Shown here: piece after piece, positions 1-6,967 of the stretch
Position numbering within the stretch: the stretch's first letter is position 1
Layout of the letters: every line of letters begins with the position of its first letter
Assembly: GCA_040386975.1 (NCBI GenBank)
Contig: JAZKEO010000023.1
Location: 47,303-111,302 of the forward strand
Direction of reading: 5' to 3'
Origin: M2408 sp040386975
GTDB taxonomy: Bacteria > Bacteroidota > Bacteroidia > Flavobacteriales_D > Crocinitomicaceae
Length of the DNA: 64,000 nucleotides
Made by a program: the position numbers and the translations under genes
The notes under the pieces: model-generated
Databases searched by the model: none
The model's input: the letters and a program-made list of their open reading frames with translations, nothing else
Told to the model about the DNA's origin: nothing

Positions 1-1143
1 AATCCTGAGGAAGAAATTTTTGATTTATCAGGAATCGTTTCAGCAGAAGGAGTTTTAGAAGTTATTCAAGAAGGGTTTGGTTTCTTACGTTCATCAGATT
101 ACAACTATTTACCTTCACCAGATGACGTTTATGTAACTCAAAGTCAAATAAAATTATTCGGTTTAAAAACTGGAGATACTGTAAAAGGATCAATTCGTCC
201 ACCAAAAGAAGGAGAAAAATTCTTCCCATTGGTAAAAGTTGATTCAATTAACGGTCGTCATCCATCATATATTCGTGACCGAGTTCCTTTTCAATATTTA
301 ACACCACTTTTTCCAAACGAAAAATTCAAGTTAACAGGACACAAAGATGAATCTATGTCAACACGAATCATGGATTTATTTGCTCCAATTGGTAAAGGTC
401 AGCGTGGAATGATTGTTGCCCAACCAAAAACGGGTAAAACTATGCTTTTAAAAGATGTTGCAAACGCAATCGCAGCAAATCATCCAGAAGTTTATTTGAT
501 TGTTTTATTGATTGACGAACGCCCTGAAGAGGTTACAGATATGGCTCGAAGTGTACGTGCTGAAGTTGTTGCTTCAACATTTGACGAACCAGCTGAAAGA
601 CACGTAAAAGTGGCTAACATGGTTTTGGAAAAAGCCAAAAGAATGGTAGAATGTGGACATGATGTATGTATTTTATTGGATTCAATTACACGTTTAGCGA
701 GAGCTTACAATACAGTTTCACCAGCTTCTGGAAAAGTTTTATCAGGTGGTGTTGATGCAAATGCTTTACACAAACCAAAACGTTTCTTCGGTTCAGCACG
801 TAAAATTGAAAATGGAGGTTCACTTTCGATTATCGCAACAGCTTTAACGGAAACTGGTTCTAAAATGGATGAAGTTATCTTTGAGGAATTCAAAGGAACT
901 GGTAACATGGAATTACAATTAGACCGCAAAATTTCAAACAAACGTATTTTCCCAGCAATTGATATTATCGCTTCAAGTACAAGACGTGACGATTTATTAC
1001 TTGGTAAAGATGTGTTGCAGCGTATTTATTTGTTGAGAAGACATTTATCTGACATGAATCCTGTTGAAGCAATGGAATTTTTGAAATCTCAAATGGATCA
1101 TACGCTTTCAAATGAAGAGTTTTTAGTTTCGATGAACAAATAA
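1..1143 (+). CDS. rho: transcription termination factor Rho (5' end outside window)
   Basis: Hexameric RNA-dependent ATPase that ends transcription. The frame is open from base 1, so the protein is cut at its N-terminus; about 380 codons are visible. The visible start of the frame (EGVLEVIQEGFGFLRS) is the cold-shock-like RNA-binding domain of Rho. Then follow the linker, the Walker A loop AQPKTGKT (about nt 418-441), the DERPEEVTDM segment, the Walker B strand CILLDSITRLARAYN, the Q-loop region after GKVLSGGVD and the R-loop segment. The frame ends normally after SMNK. Bacteroidota Rho proteins carry a long N-terminal extension that would lie upstream of the window. No terminator hairpin follows; a promoter lies in the next intergenic space. 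The assignment is secure. Confidence 0.97.
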   Translation, partial: NPEEEIFDLSGIVSAEGVLEVIQEGFGFLRSSDYNYLPSPDDVYVTQSQIKLFGLKTGDTVKGSIRPPKEGEKFFPLVKVDSINGRHPSYIRDRVPFQYLTPLFPNEKFKLTGHKDESMSTRIMDLFAPIGKGQRGMIVAQPKTGKTMLLKDVANAIAANHPEVYLIVLLIDERPEEVTDMARSVRAEVVASTFDEPAERHVKVANMVLEKAKRMVECGHDVCILLDSITRLARAYNTVSPASGKVLSGGVDANALHKPKRFFGSARKIENGGSLSIIATALTETGSKMDEVIFEEFKGTGNMELQLDRKISNKRIFPAIDIIASSTRRDDLLLGKDVLQRIYLLRRHLSDMNPVEAMEFLKSQMDHTLSNEEFLVSMNK

Positions 1144-1179
1144 GTAATTTGCCTTATTAAATTTCAAATCCAAATCTTA

Positions 1180-1187
1180 TATCTTTG
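1180..1187 (+). promoter_or_regulatory. -7 promoter element TATCTTTG
   Basis: Matches the Bacteroidota -7 consensus TAnnTTTG and lies 14 bases before the ATG at 1202, implying a very short leader. No clear -33 TTG at the ideal spacing. Confidence 0.5.
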
Positions 1188-1201
1188 AAAAAATTATTTT
1201 T

Positions 1202-1975
1202 ATGAGAAAAGTTACTCTTTTAATCGCAATTCAAGTTGTTTTTTCAACTCTACTATTTTCTCAAACGGGAAGATTAGCATTCACAGATGATATTAGTGGT
1301 GGCTTACATCAAGTCATTTACCACAGACAAGAAGAAAACTTAAATACAGGAAAAATTGATACAAATGCCCACATAAAATTCTATAACGGGAATTTTAGAT
1401 TTGCGGGATCAATTATTGGTAAAAAAATTTTTGAAGATAGCGACTCTCCATTTTATATTGGTGAATACATTCAATTTAACTTGGGTGTTGGGATTGGAGA
1501 AAAATCTGGTAGTTCAGGCTCAACATATAATGGGAAAACATTTAATCTACTTGTAGGATTTAATGTTGGTGCAGCAGCCTCTTATAGCATTAGCGAAGAA
1601 TTAACTGTAGGTTTAAAATGGATTGCTCTTGGAGGTGATATTTATTATGATCTTGATCAAAATCCAGTTTATTTAAATGGAATGACATTTCATCCAACTG
1701 CACAATATAAAAACTTTTGGGCTTCAGCTGGTTTTGGAGGAAAAACATCTAAAGAAGGGGATAAATATAAAACTCTAGATTTAGAGTTTCGTTATAATTT
1801 TTCTGAAGACCAAGAGGAAAGCAAATATGTTGGAGTTCGGTACCAAACAAATGGTTATAAAACTGATTCCAACTCAACGTCATCAAATGATGGTGGTGTA
1901 ACTTTTCAGACTACAACTTATAGACAATCTGAAAGTATCAGATCAATTGGAATATTTTTTGGATTCTTCTTTTGA
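1202..1975 (+). CDS. secreted or outer-membrane protein of unknown function
   Basis: A 257-residue protein. The first 20 residues form a signal peptide ending near FSQ. The rest is rich in alternating aromatic and polar residues with Gly-rich turns (GVGIGEKSGSSGS, FGGKTSKEGD) and ends in aromatic residues (IGIFFGFFF). A terminal Phe is typical of outer-membrane beta-barrels, so a small barrel of about 10-12 strands is a fair inference. I do not recognise a named family. It has its own promoter element just upstream and stands alone between rho and the DUF4494 gene. A periplasmic beta-rich protein is the main alternative. Confidence 0.7.
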   Translation: MRKVTLLIAIQVVFSTLLFSQTGRLAFTDDISGGLHQVIYHRQEENLNTGKIDTNAHIKFYNGNFRFAGSIIGKKIFEDSDSPFYIGEYIQFNLGVGIGEKSGSSGSTYNGKTFNLLVGFNVGAAASYSISEELTVGLKWIALGGDIYYDLDQNPVYLNGMTFHPTAQYKNFWASAGFGGKTSKEGDKYKTLDLEFRYNFSEDQEESKYVGVRYQTNGYKTDSNSTSSNDGGVTFQTTTYRQSESIRSIGIFFGFFF

Positions 1976-2037
1976 TTAACTAGTAGAATTTCTATCAATA
2001 GTTTTCAACAAAACCAAGATTTTAAGTCATTCTTTGT

Positions 2038-2045
2038 TAAATTTG
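2038..2045 (+). promoter_or_regulatory. -7 promoter element TAAATTTG
   Basis: Exact match to TAnnTTTG, 22 bases before the ATG of the DUF4494 gene at 2068. The -33 region is not convincing. Confidence 0.5.
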
Positions 2046-2067
2046 TACTTTATAATAAAACAGAAAT

Positions 2068-2658
2068 ATGAACTCTTGGTTTACAGTTAAAGTAAAATAT
2101 ACAAAACAATTAGAAAACGGAACATTTAAACGTGTTTCTGAGCCTTATTTATTGGCTGCAATGACATTTACAGATGCAGAAGCTCGCATTTACGAGGAAT
2201 TAGGTTCAATTATTCGTGGTGAATTTGTTGTTACAAATATTGCTCGTACAGATTTTCACGATATTTTCCAATACGATGATGCTGACACGTGGTTTAAATG
2301 TAAGATTTCTTACGAATCACAAGATGCGGACAATGAAAAACAAAAGAAAATTTCTCAAAATTTCTTAATTGGTGCACATTCTGTTAAAGAAGCATTTGAA
2401 CGTTTACAAGAAAGTCTTTCAACTTTGATGGTTGATTTTCAAATTCCTTCGATTATTGTTTCTCCAATTGTAGATATTTTTCCATACAATGAAGAATTAG
2501 ACAAAGAAATCTCAAGAAAACCAATTCAAGCTTTTGAAGAAGAAGTTATTACTACAGGAAAACCAGTTTTCTCTGCTCCAGGATCTGATTTAGATGATGA
2601 AGATTTCGACGATGAAGAAGTTGATAGCGAATTGGAAGACGAATACACTGAAGAGTGA
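2068..2658 (+). CDS. DUF4494 domain protein
   Basis: A 196-residue cytoplasmic protein without a signal peptide. Residues 1-140 match the conserved core that I know as DUF4494, a family confined to Bacteroidota: the opening NSWFTVKVKYTKQLENG, the segment TFTDAEARIYEEL and the pattern WFKCKISYE are typical. The C-terminal 30 residues are almost all Asp and Glu, an acidic tail common in these proteins. The biochemical role is unknown. The stop codon TGA lies inside the first unit of a 7-base-period repeat array, so the array may have set or trimmed the C-terminus. Promoter TAAATTTG lies just upstream. pdxH follows after 85 bases. Confidence 0.85.
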   Translation: MNSWFTVKVKYTKQLENGTFKRVSEPYLLAAMTFTDAEARIYEELGSIIRGEFVVTNIARTDFHDIFQYDDADTWFKCKISYESQDADNEKQKKISQNFLIGAHSVKEAFERLQESLSTLMVDFQIPSIIVSPIVDIFPYNEELDKEISRKPIQAFEEEVITTGKPVFSAPGSDLDDEDFDDEEVDSELEDEYTEE

Positions 2659-2691
2659 AAAATTAAGAGTTAAGAGTGAAAAATTACACTA
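2654..2691 (+). repeat. heptad-period intergenic array (GAGTGAA/AAATTAA type)
   Basis: About five consecutive 7-base units related to GAGTGAA, AAATTAA and GAGTTAA. It begins in the stop codon of the DUF4494 gene. Related arrays occur at seven other places in the window. Confidence 0.6.
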
Positions 2692-2743
2692 TTAAAATCT
2701 TGACATCTTAAATATCCTAAAGTCAAATAATCTAATTTATTTA

Positions 2744-3388
2744 GTGGAAAACTTCTTAAAAACATTGCGTAACGACCACCATCAATTTGATCAAGGAAAA
2801 TTGGAGGATCATTTTGATTCTCAACCATTCTCTATGATTTCAGCTTGGTTGCGCGAAGCTTTGGAAAGAAATGTTAACGAACCAAATGCAATTTCTGTTT
2901 CAACAATTGGTTTGGATGGATTTCCAGAAACGCGAATAGTTTACATTAAAGAATTATTGGAAGAAGGATTGGTTTTTTACACAAATTACAATAGTGCAAA
3001 AGGTCAGGCGGTTAAACAAAACGACAAAGTTCATGTGTTGATTTTTTGGCCAGAATTGGAACGTCAAATTCGAATTTCTGGATTGATTGAAAAAGTTCCA
3101 GAAGAAATGAGTGACGCTTATTTCAATTCAAGACCTTATGGAAGTAAGATTGGCGCCTGGGCTTCTAATCAAAGTGAAAAGTTGAGTTCTCGTCAAGAGT
3201 TAGAAGATCGTGTACATGAATATGCTAAAAAATTCCCAATAGATGTTCCACGTCCAAAACATTGGGGTGGATATTTAGTGAAACCTATAAAAATTGAATT
3301 TTGGCAAGGAAGACCTTCACGTTTACACGACAGAATTGTGTATGAGAAAAATGAAAATTCTTGGTCAATTTACCGAATCAATCCTTAA
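2744..3388 (+). CDS. pdxH: pyridoxamine 5'-phosphate oxidase PdxH
   Basis: FMN-dependent oxidase that makes pyridoxal 5'-phosphate from pyridoxine or pyridoxamine phosphate, in the cytoplasm. The 214 residues match the usual family length. Visible marks are the FMN-binding strand TRIVYIKELLEEGLVFYTNY, the segment FYTNYNSAKG, the RQIRISG strand, SRPYGSKIGAWASNQS and the C-terminal signature VKPIKIEFWQGRPSRLHDR with the conserved Arg and His. The start is GTG at 2744; no in-frame ATG lies nearby, and the GTG gives the expected N-terminus (MENFLKTLRND). The M16 peptidase gene follows after 3 bases, so the two are co-transcribed. Confidence 0.95.
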   Translation: MENFLKTLRNDHHQFDQGKLEDHFDSQPFSMISAWLREALERNVNEPNAISVSTIGLDGFPETRIVYIKELLEEGLVFYTNYNSAKGQAVKQNDKVHVLIFWPELERQIRISGLIEKVPEEMSDAYFNSRPYGSKIGAWASNQSEKLSSRQELEDRVHEYAKKFPIDVPRPKHWGGYLVKPIKIEFWQGRPSRLHDRIVYEKNENSWSIYRINP

Positions 3389-3391
3389 TAA

Positions 3392-4627
3392 ATGTTTGAA
3401 TTAGAGCCTTTAATTTATACTTTAAAAAATGGAATTCGCTTGGTTTACATGCATACTCCATCGCAAGTTGCCCACATGGGTGTTACGATTCTTGCAGGTT
3501 CTCGCTACGAAAATGACAACGAAGCTGGTTTAGCACATTTCCTTGAACATTGTATTTTTAAAGGAACAAATAAAAGAAGAAGTCTACATATTTTATCGCG
3601 TTTAGATTCTGTTGGTGGTGAATTAAACGCTTTTACTACAAAAGAGGAAATTTGTGTACACGCATCATTCACAAAAGAATACACCAAAAGAAGTTCTGAA
3701 TTATTAGCCGATATTGTTCTAAATTCAAACTTCCCTGAAAAAGAAATTGAGAAAGAAAAAGAGATCATTCTCGACGAAATAAATTCCTATTTAGATTCTC
3801 CAGCAGATAAAATTTATGATGATTTTGAAGCTTATGTCTTTAAAAATCATTCACTGGGAACAAATATTTTAGGTACAAAAGAAACTGTTTCGGCTTTTTC
3901 TCGTTCTGAACTGTTGTCTTACATCAAACGTTATTTTTTCGCTGAAAACATTGTCATTTCTTATGTCGGAGATTTTCCTTTCGAGAAATTAATTCAAGTG
4001 CTTGAAAAAGATTTTGGACAACTCAATATATCTTCAAAAATTGAAAAGCCACTTCCTTTTTCAAATTACGAGAGTTTTAAAATTCGTTCTAAGGAAGCAA
4101 ATATTCAAACTCATGCTGTTATTGGAGGTTTAGCTCCAGGTTACAACGATGAAAATCGTCGCGGAATGACTTTGTTAACAAATGTTTTGGGTGGACCAGC
4201 CTTAAATTCACGTTTAATTCTTTCCGTTCGTGAAAAATATGGTTATTCCTATAACATTGATGCCAACTACTCCCCTTTTGCTGATACTGGTTATTGGTCA
4301 ATCTACTTTGCTACCGATCCAAAATATTTGGAGAAAACAATTAAATTAGTTTACAAAGAAATTGATCTAATGCGAGAAAAAGCCTTGAATCCTAAGCAGT
4401 TAAAAAACGCAAAAGAGCAATTAAAAGGACATTTGGCTTTATCTTTAGATAGCAATTCGGGTGTCATGCTTGGTTTAGGGAAAAGTTTATTGCTTTTTAA
4501 TCAAATTGATTCTATCAAAGAAATATACGATGGTATAGACAAACTTTCAGTAAAAGAATTACAAGAAATTGCATCTATTTATTTTGATAGAAAGAATATT
4601 TCGGAGTTAATTTACGAGTTGGAATAA
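3392..4627 (+). CDS. M16 family (insulinase-like) zinc peptidase
   Basis: A 411-residue processing-peptidase-like enzyme. The inverted zinc motif HxxEH is present as HFLEH near residue 50, and a downstream Glu (IILDEINSY, about residue 127) fits the third zinc ligand. The C-terminal half has the substrate-binding domain pattern GGPALNSRLILSVREKYGYSY that is typical of M16B subunits. The length equals one full M16B unit, as in mitochondrial processing peptidase beta-type proteins. No signal peptide is evident, so it may be cytoplasmic or use another route. It directly follows pdxH (3-base gap). Confidence 0.92.
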   Translation: MFELEPLIYTLKNGIRLVYMHTPSQVAHMGVTILAGSRYENDNEAGLAHFLEHCIFKGTNKRRSLHILSRLDSVGGELNAFTTKEEICVHASFTKEYTKRSSELLADIVLNSNFPEKEIEKEKEIILDEINSYLDSPADKIYDDFEAYVFKNHSLGTNILGTKETVSAFSRSELLSYIKRYFFAENIVISYVGDFPFEKLIQVLEKDFGQLNISSKIEKPLPFSNYESFKIRSKEANIQTHAVIGGLAPGYNDENRRGMTLLTNVLGGPALNSRLILSVREKYGYSYNIDANYSPFADTGYWSIYFATDPKYLEKTIKLVYKEIDLMREKALNPKQLKNAKEQLKGHLALSLDSNSGVMLGLGKSLLLFNQIDSIKEIYDGIDKLSVKELQEIASIYFDRKNISELIYELE

Positions 4628-4741
4628 AATCTGAATTTCAAATATTTCCTATTTCAACACTTTAATCAAAGAATTCTACACTTCACTTCTTAACTAAAAA
4701 TGTGGTATCAATTTTGAATACTTTAGCTAAAAAGAGAAATC

Positions 4742-4876
4742 ATGAAAACAAAAATAAACCAAATTACTTGTAAAAAGATTAAAACAAGTAAAAAAGTGAA
4801 AAGCTTAGACCAAAGTCTTCTAGAACTTGGAATTCAGAAAATCAAAGAATACGAAGAAATAATTCGTTATTTCTAA
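4742..4876 (+). CDS. possible small basic protein, 44 residues
   Basis: ATG-initiated frame coding for a short Lys-rich peptide (starts MKTKINQITCKKIKTSKK, ends EYEEIIRYF) with a basic first half and a predicted helical acidic/hydrophobic second half. Purine-rich bases precede the ATG. No homologue is recognised, and such a frame could arise by chance in AT-rich DNA. Listed because it fills part of an otherwise empty stretch. Confidence 0.25.
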   Translation: MKTKINQITCKKIKTSKKVKSLDQSLLELGIQKIKEYEEIIRYF

Positions 4877-5100
4877 AATGAAAAAGATATTGTGTTTTTT
4901 GAACCAAATTGAAAAAGAGGAACAAAGATTATAAGCTAATTTAAAAATAATTTTGTTATTTTAAATTTCTCTTATTCTCTAGCTCTCCGTGGTAAAAAAA
5001 GAAAGATAGTTTTCAAATCTTAAAAGAAAATGATTGTTCTTGAATTTTCAAAAAATCCCTTAGAGTTATTAACAATTATTTTTTTTAGCTAAAAAAATCT

Positions 5101-5108
5101 TATTTTTG
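5101..5108 (+). promoter_or_regulatory. -7 element TATTTTTG of dnaX
   Basis: Exact TAnnTTTG match whose last base is 8 bases before the dnaX ATG at 5116. If used, the transcript would be nearly leaderless. No TTG at -33; a T-rich run lies there instead. Confidence 0.5.
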
Positions 5109-5115
5109 TACTGAC

Positions 5116-6231
5116 ATGAGTGATTACATAGTTTCAGCACGAAAATATAGACCGCAAACCTTTGAAACAGTTGTTGGACAAAAATCCATTACAACAACTT
5201 TAAAGAATGCAATAAAAAACGATCACTTAGCGCAAGCATTTTTATTTTGCGGTTCTCGTGGAGTTGGAAAAACAACTACAGCACGAATTTTAGCAAAAAC
5301 AATTAATTGCTTTCATAAAACGGAGCAAATAGAAGCTTGTGATAATTGCGATTCATGTAATTCATTCAACGAAGGAGCTTCTTTAAATGTGTATGAATTA
5401 GATGCTGCATCAAACAATTCTGTTGAAGATATCCGTAGTTTGATTGACCAAGTTAGAATTGCACCACAAATCGGAACGCATAAAGTATATGTGATTGACG
5501 AGGTTCACATGTTGTCAAACTCTGCTTTCAATGCATTTCTTAAAACGCTCGAAGAACCACCAGCACACGCTATTTTCATTTTAGCGACTACTGAAAAACA
5601 TAAAATTATCCCTACAATTCTTTCTCGTTGTCAGATTTTTGATTTTGCTCGTATCAAAGTAAAAGATATCGCAGAACATTTGACTTACATCGCAACAAAA
5701 GAAGGAATTAATACCGAAGCTGAAGGAATTCACCTAATTGCTCAAAAAGCAGATGGTGCTTTGCGTGATGCTTTATCCATTTTTGATCAAATTGTAAGTT
5801 TTGCAGGAAATAATTTGACTTACAAAGCTGTTATCGACAATTTGAACATTTTAGATTACGAATATTATTTCAGAATTGTCGATCAAGCAAACAAAGAAGA
5901 TATTCCTTCCTCGCTCCTACTTTACAACGATATTATCGAGAAAGGTTTTGATGGTCACCACTTTATAAATGGTTTGGCAGAACATTACCGCAATTTATTG
6001 GTATGTAAAGATCCAAGAACTGCGAGTTTATTAGAAGTTGGAGAAGCAATTCAAAATCGTTTTGTGGAACAAGCAAAAATCATTGATTCACTTTCAATAA
6101 TCAAAGCTCTAGCAATTTTGAGTAAAGCTGATGTGGAGTACAAAGCTTCCAAAAATCACCGCTTGTTGGTTGAATTAGCGCTTATGCAACTTTGCTCATT
6201 GAAAAATGAGTTAGAAAAAAAAAATCCCTAA
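5116..6231 (+). CDS. dnaX: DNA polymerase III gamma-like form of DnaX (frame 1)
   Basis: ATPase of the clamp-loader complex. The 371 residues hold the AAA+ module: Walker A GSRGVGKTT (about residues 46-54), the four-Cys zinc site (CFHKTEQIEACDNCDSC), Walker B VYVIDEVHML, sensor 1 (ILATTEKH), the SRC arginine-finger motif in ILSRCQIFDF, and the collar domain (domain III) that follows. The frame stops right after an A10 tract at 6215-6224. The missing C-terminal part lies directly downstream in the -1 frame. This is the gene layout expected if gamma is made by normal decoding and tau by frameshifting or transcript slippage on the A tract. A homopolymer sequencing error is the alternative. Confidence 0.93.
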   Translation: MSDYIVSARKYRPQTFETVVGQKSITTTLKNAIKNDHLAQAFLFCGSRGVGKTTTARILAKTINCFHKTEQIEACDNCDSCNSFNEGASLNVYELDAASNNSVEDIRSLIDQVRIAPQIGTHKVYVIDEVHMLSNSAFNAFLKTLEEPPAHAIFILATTEKHKIIPTILSRCQIFDFARIKVKDIAEHLTYIATKEGINTEAEGIHLIAQKADGALRDALSIFDQIVSFAGNNLTYKAVIDNLNILDYEYYFRIVDQANKEDIPSSLLLYNDIIEKGFDGHHFINGLAEHYRNLLVCKDPRTASLLEVGEAIQNRFVEQAKIIDSLSIIKALAILSKADVEYKASKNHRLLVELALMQLCSLKNELEKKNP

Positions 6232-6257
6232 CTGAAAAGGTAATCATCATTCCTTTT
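6215..6257 (+). promoter_or_regulatory. dnaX: A10 slippery tract with weak downstream hairpin in dnaX
   Basis: Ten consecutive A (6215-6224) read as GAA AAA AAA AAT CCC TAA in the gamma frame. Ten bases after the tract is a weak stem AAAAGG/CCTTTT (6235-6240 with 6252-6257, 11-base loop). A -1 shift on the tract enters an open frame that runs without a stop to 6839. Poly-A slippage sites in dnaX are known from other bacteria; use of this one is inferred. Confidence 0.6.
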
Positions 6258-6839
6258 GCCGGACAATCCGTTCGCACAGCTGGAAGTTCAATTCAAAACA
6301 AGCCTGTTGTACAACAAAAAATTGCCTTAACAACAAAAGTTGAACCCAAAACAACTTCTGTTCCGATGGGGAATTTGCAAACGCAACACGTTTCTATCAA
6401 TCAAATTCTTAAGAAATCTCAAGAAAAACACGAGGAATCAGAAATTTTTCATCACGATAGACCTGAAAAACCATTCAGCATCGATCAAGTGAAAATGATT
6501 TGGAAACAACTAGCTTTCAGAATGAAAGAAAATGGAATGGACACCATTTATTTTGCTTTATCGAAACGAAATCCTCAAATTTTTAATGAAATTGAAATTC
6601 ACCACGAGTGTGACAATCAAATTCAAATTGATACCATACAGTCAAATATTGCCGATATTTTAGATTTTGTTCGTGAAAAATTACAAAACTATTCCACCAC
6701 AATTCATTTCAAAGTCATTGAAAGTCAAGAAGAAAACAACAAATTGCTGACAGGAAAAGATAAATTCAATTCACTTTCTAAAAAGAATGCAAATTTGTTT
6801 TCTTTGCAAAAGACTTTTAATTTGGATATAGATTATTGA
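6222..6839 (+). CDS. dnaX: tau-specific C-terminal part of DnaX (-1 frame)
   Basis: Open in the -1 frame from within the A10 tract (AAA TCC CTA ACT GAA ...) to TGA at 6837-6839; its first ATG is only at 6366, so it is not an independent gene with a normal start. The early part is a Pro/Lys/Thr/Gln-rich linker (VIIIPFAGQSVRTAG onwards). It is followed by a folded domain starting near FSIDQVKMIWKQLAFRMKE, which resembles the polymerase-binding C-terminus of Bacteroidota DnaX. Joined to the gamma frame by a -1 shift, the product has 574 residues, a normal length for the family. So this part is a functional extension, not a relic. Confidence 0.8.
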   Translation, partial: KSLTEKVIIIPFAGQSVRTAGSSIQNKPVVQQKIALTTKVEPKTTSVPMGNLQTQHVSINQILKKSQEKHEESEIFHHDRPEKPFSIDQVKMIWKQLAFRMKENGMDTIYFALSKRNPQIFNEIEIHHECDNQIQIDTIQSNIADILDFVREKLQNYSTTIHFKVIESQEENNKLLTGKDKFNSLSKKNANLFSLQKTFNLDIDY

Positions 6840-6873
6840 AAGAGTGAAAAGTTAAGAGTGAAAAGTGAAAAAT
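6838..6873 (+). repeat. heptad-period array after dnaX
   Basis: Units GAGTGAA, AAGTTAA, GAGTGAA, AAGTGAA follow the dnaX stop codon at once. Same family as the array at 2654. Confidence 0.6.
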
Positions 6874-6891
6874 TTCGATTAAACCAAAAAA

Positions 6892-6944
6892 GCGACTTTG
6901 CGAGAAGAAAAAGCACTGCTTTTGAAGAACAAACGTTAGTGCAG
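6892..6944 (+). repeat. hairpin-tail repeat, copy 1
   Basis: GCGACTTTGCG and GAGAAGAA lead into a stem AAAAGC/GCTTTT (6909-6914, 6918-6923) and the tail CAAACGTTAGTGCAG (6930-6944). Two other copies lie at 25458 and 56701. Confidence 0.6.
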
Positions 6945-6967
6945 AGAAAATGGGTTAAATACAAATA

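Larger units (their letters stand above)
4628..5115. other. 488-base stretch with at most one tiny gene
   Basis: AT-rich DNA between the M16 peptidase gene and dnaX. It holds one possible 44-codon frame (4742-4876) and the -7 element of dnaX near its end. I see no RNA gene, repeat or strong hairpin in it. Confidence 0.6.

Noticed and set aside
6366..6839. Separate 157-residue gene after dnaX
   Set aside because: The same frame is open back to the A10 tract, and the product matches the tau C-terminus, so it is part of dnaX and not an independent gene.
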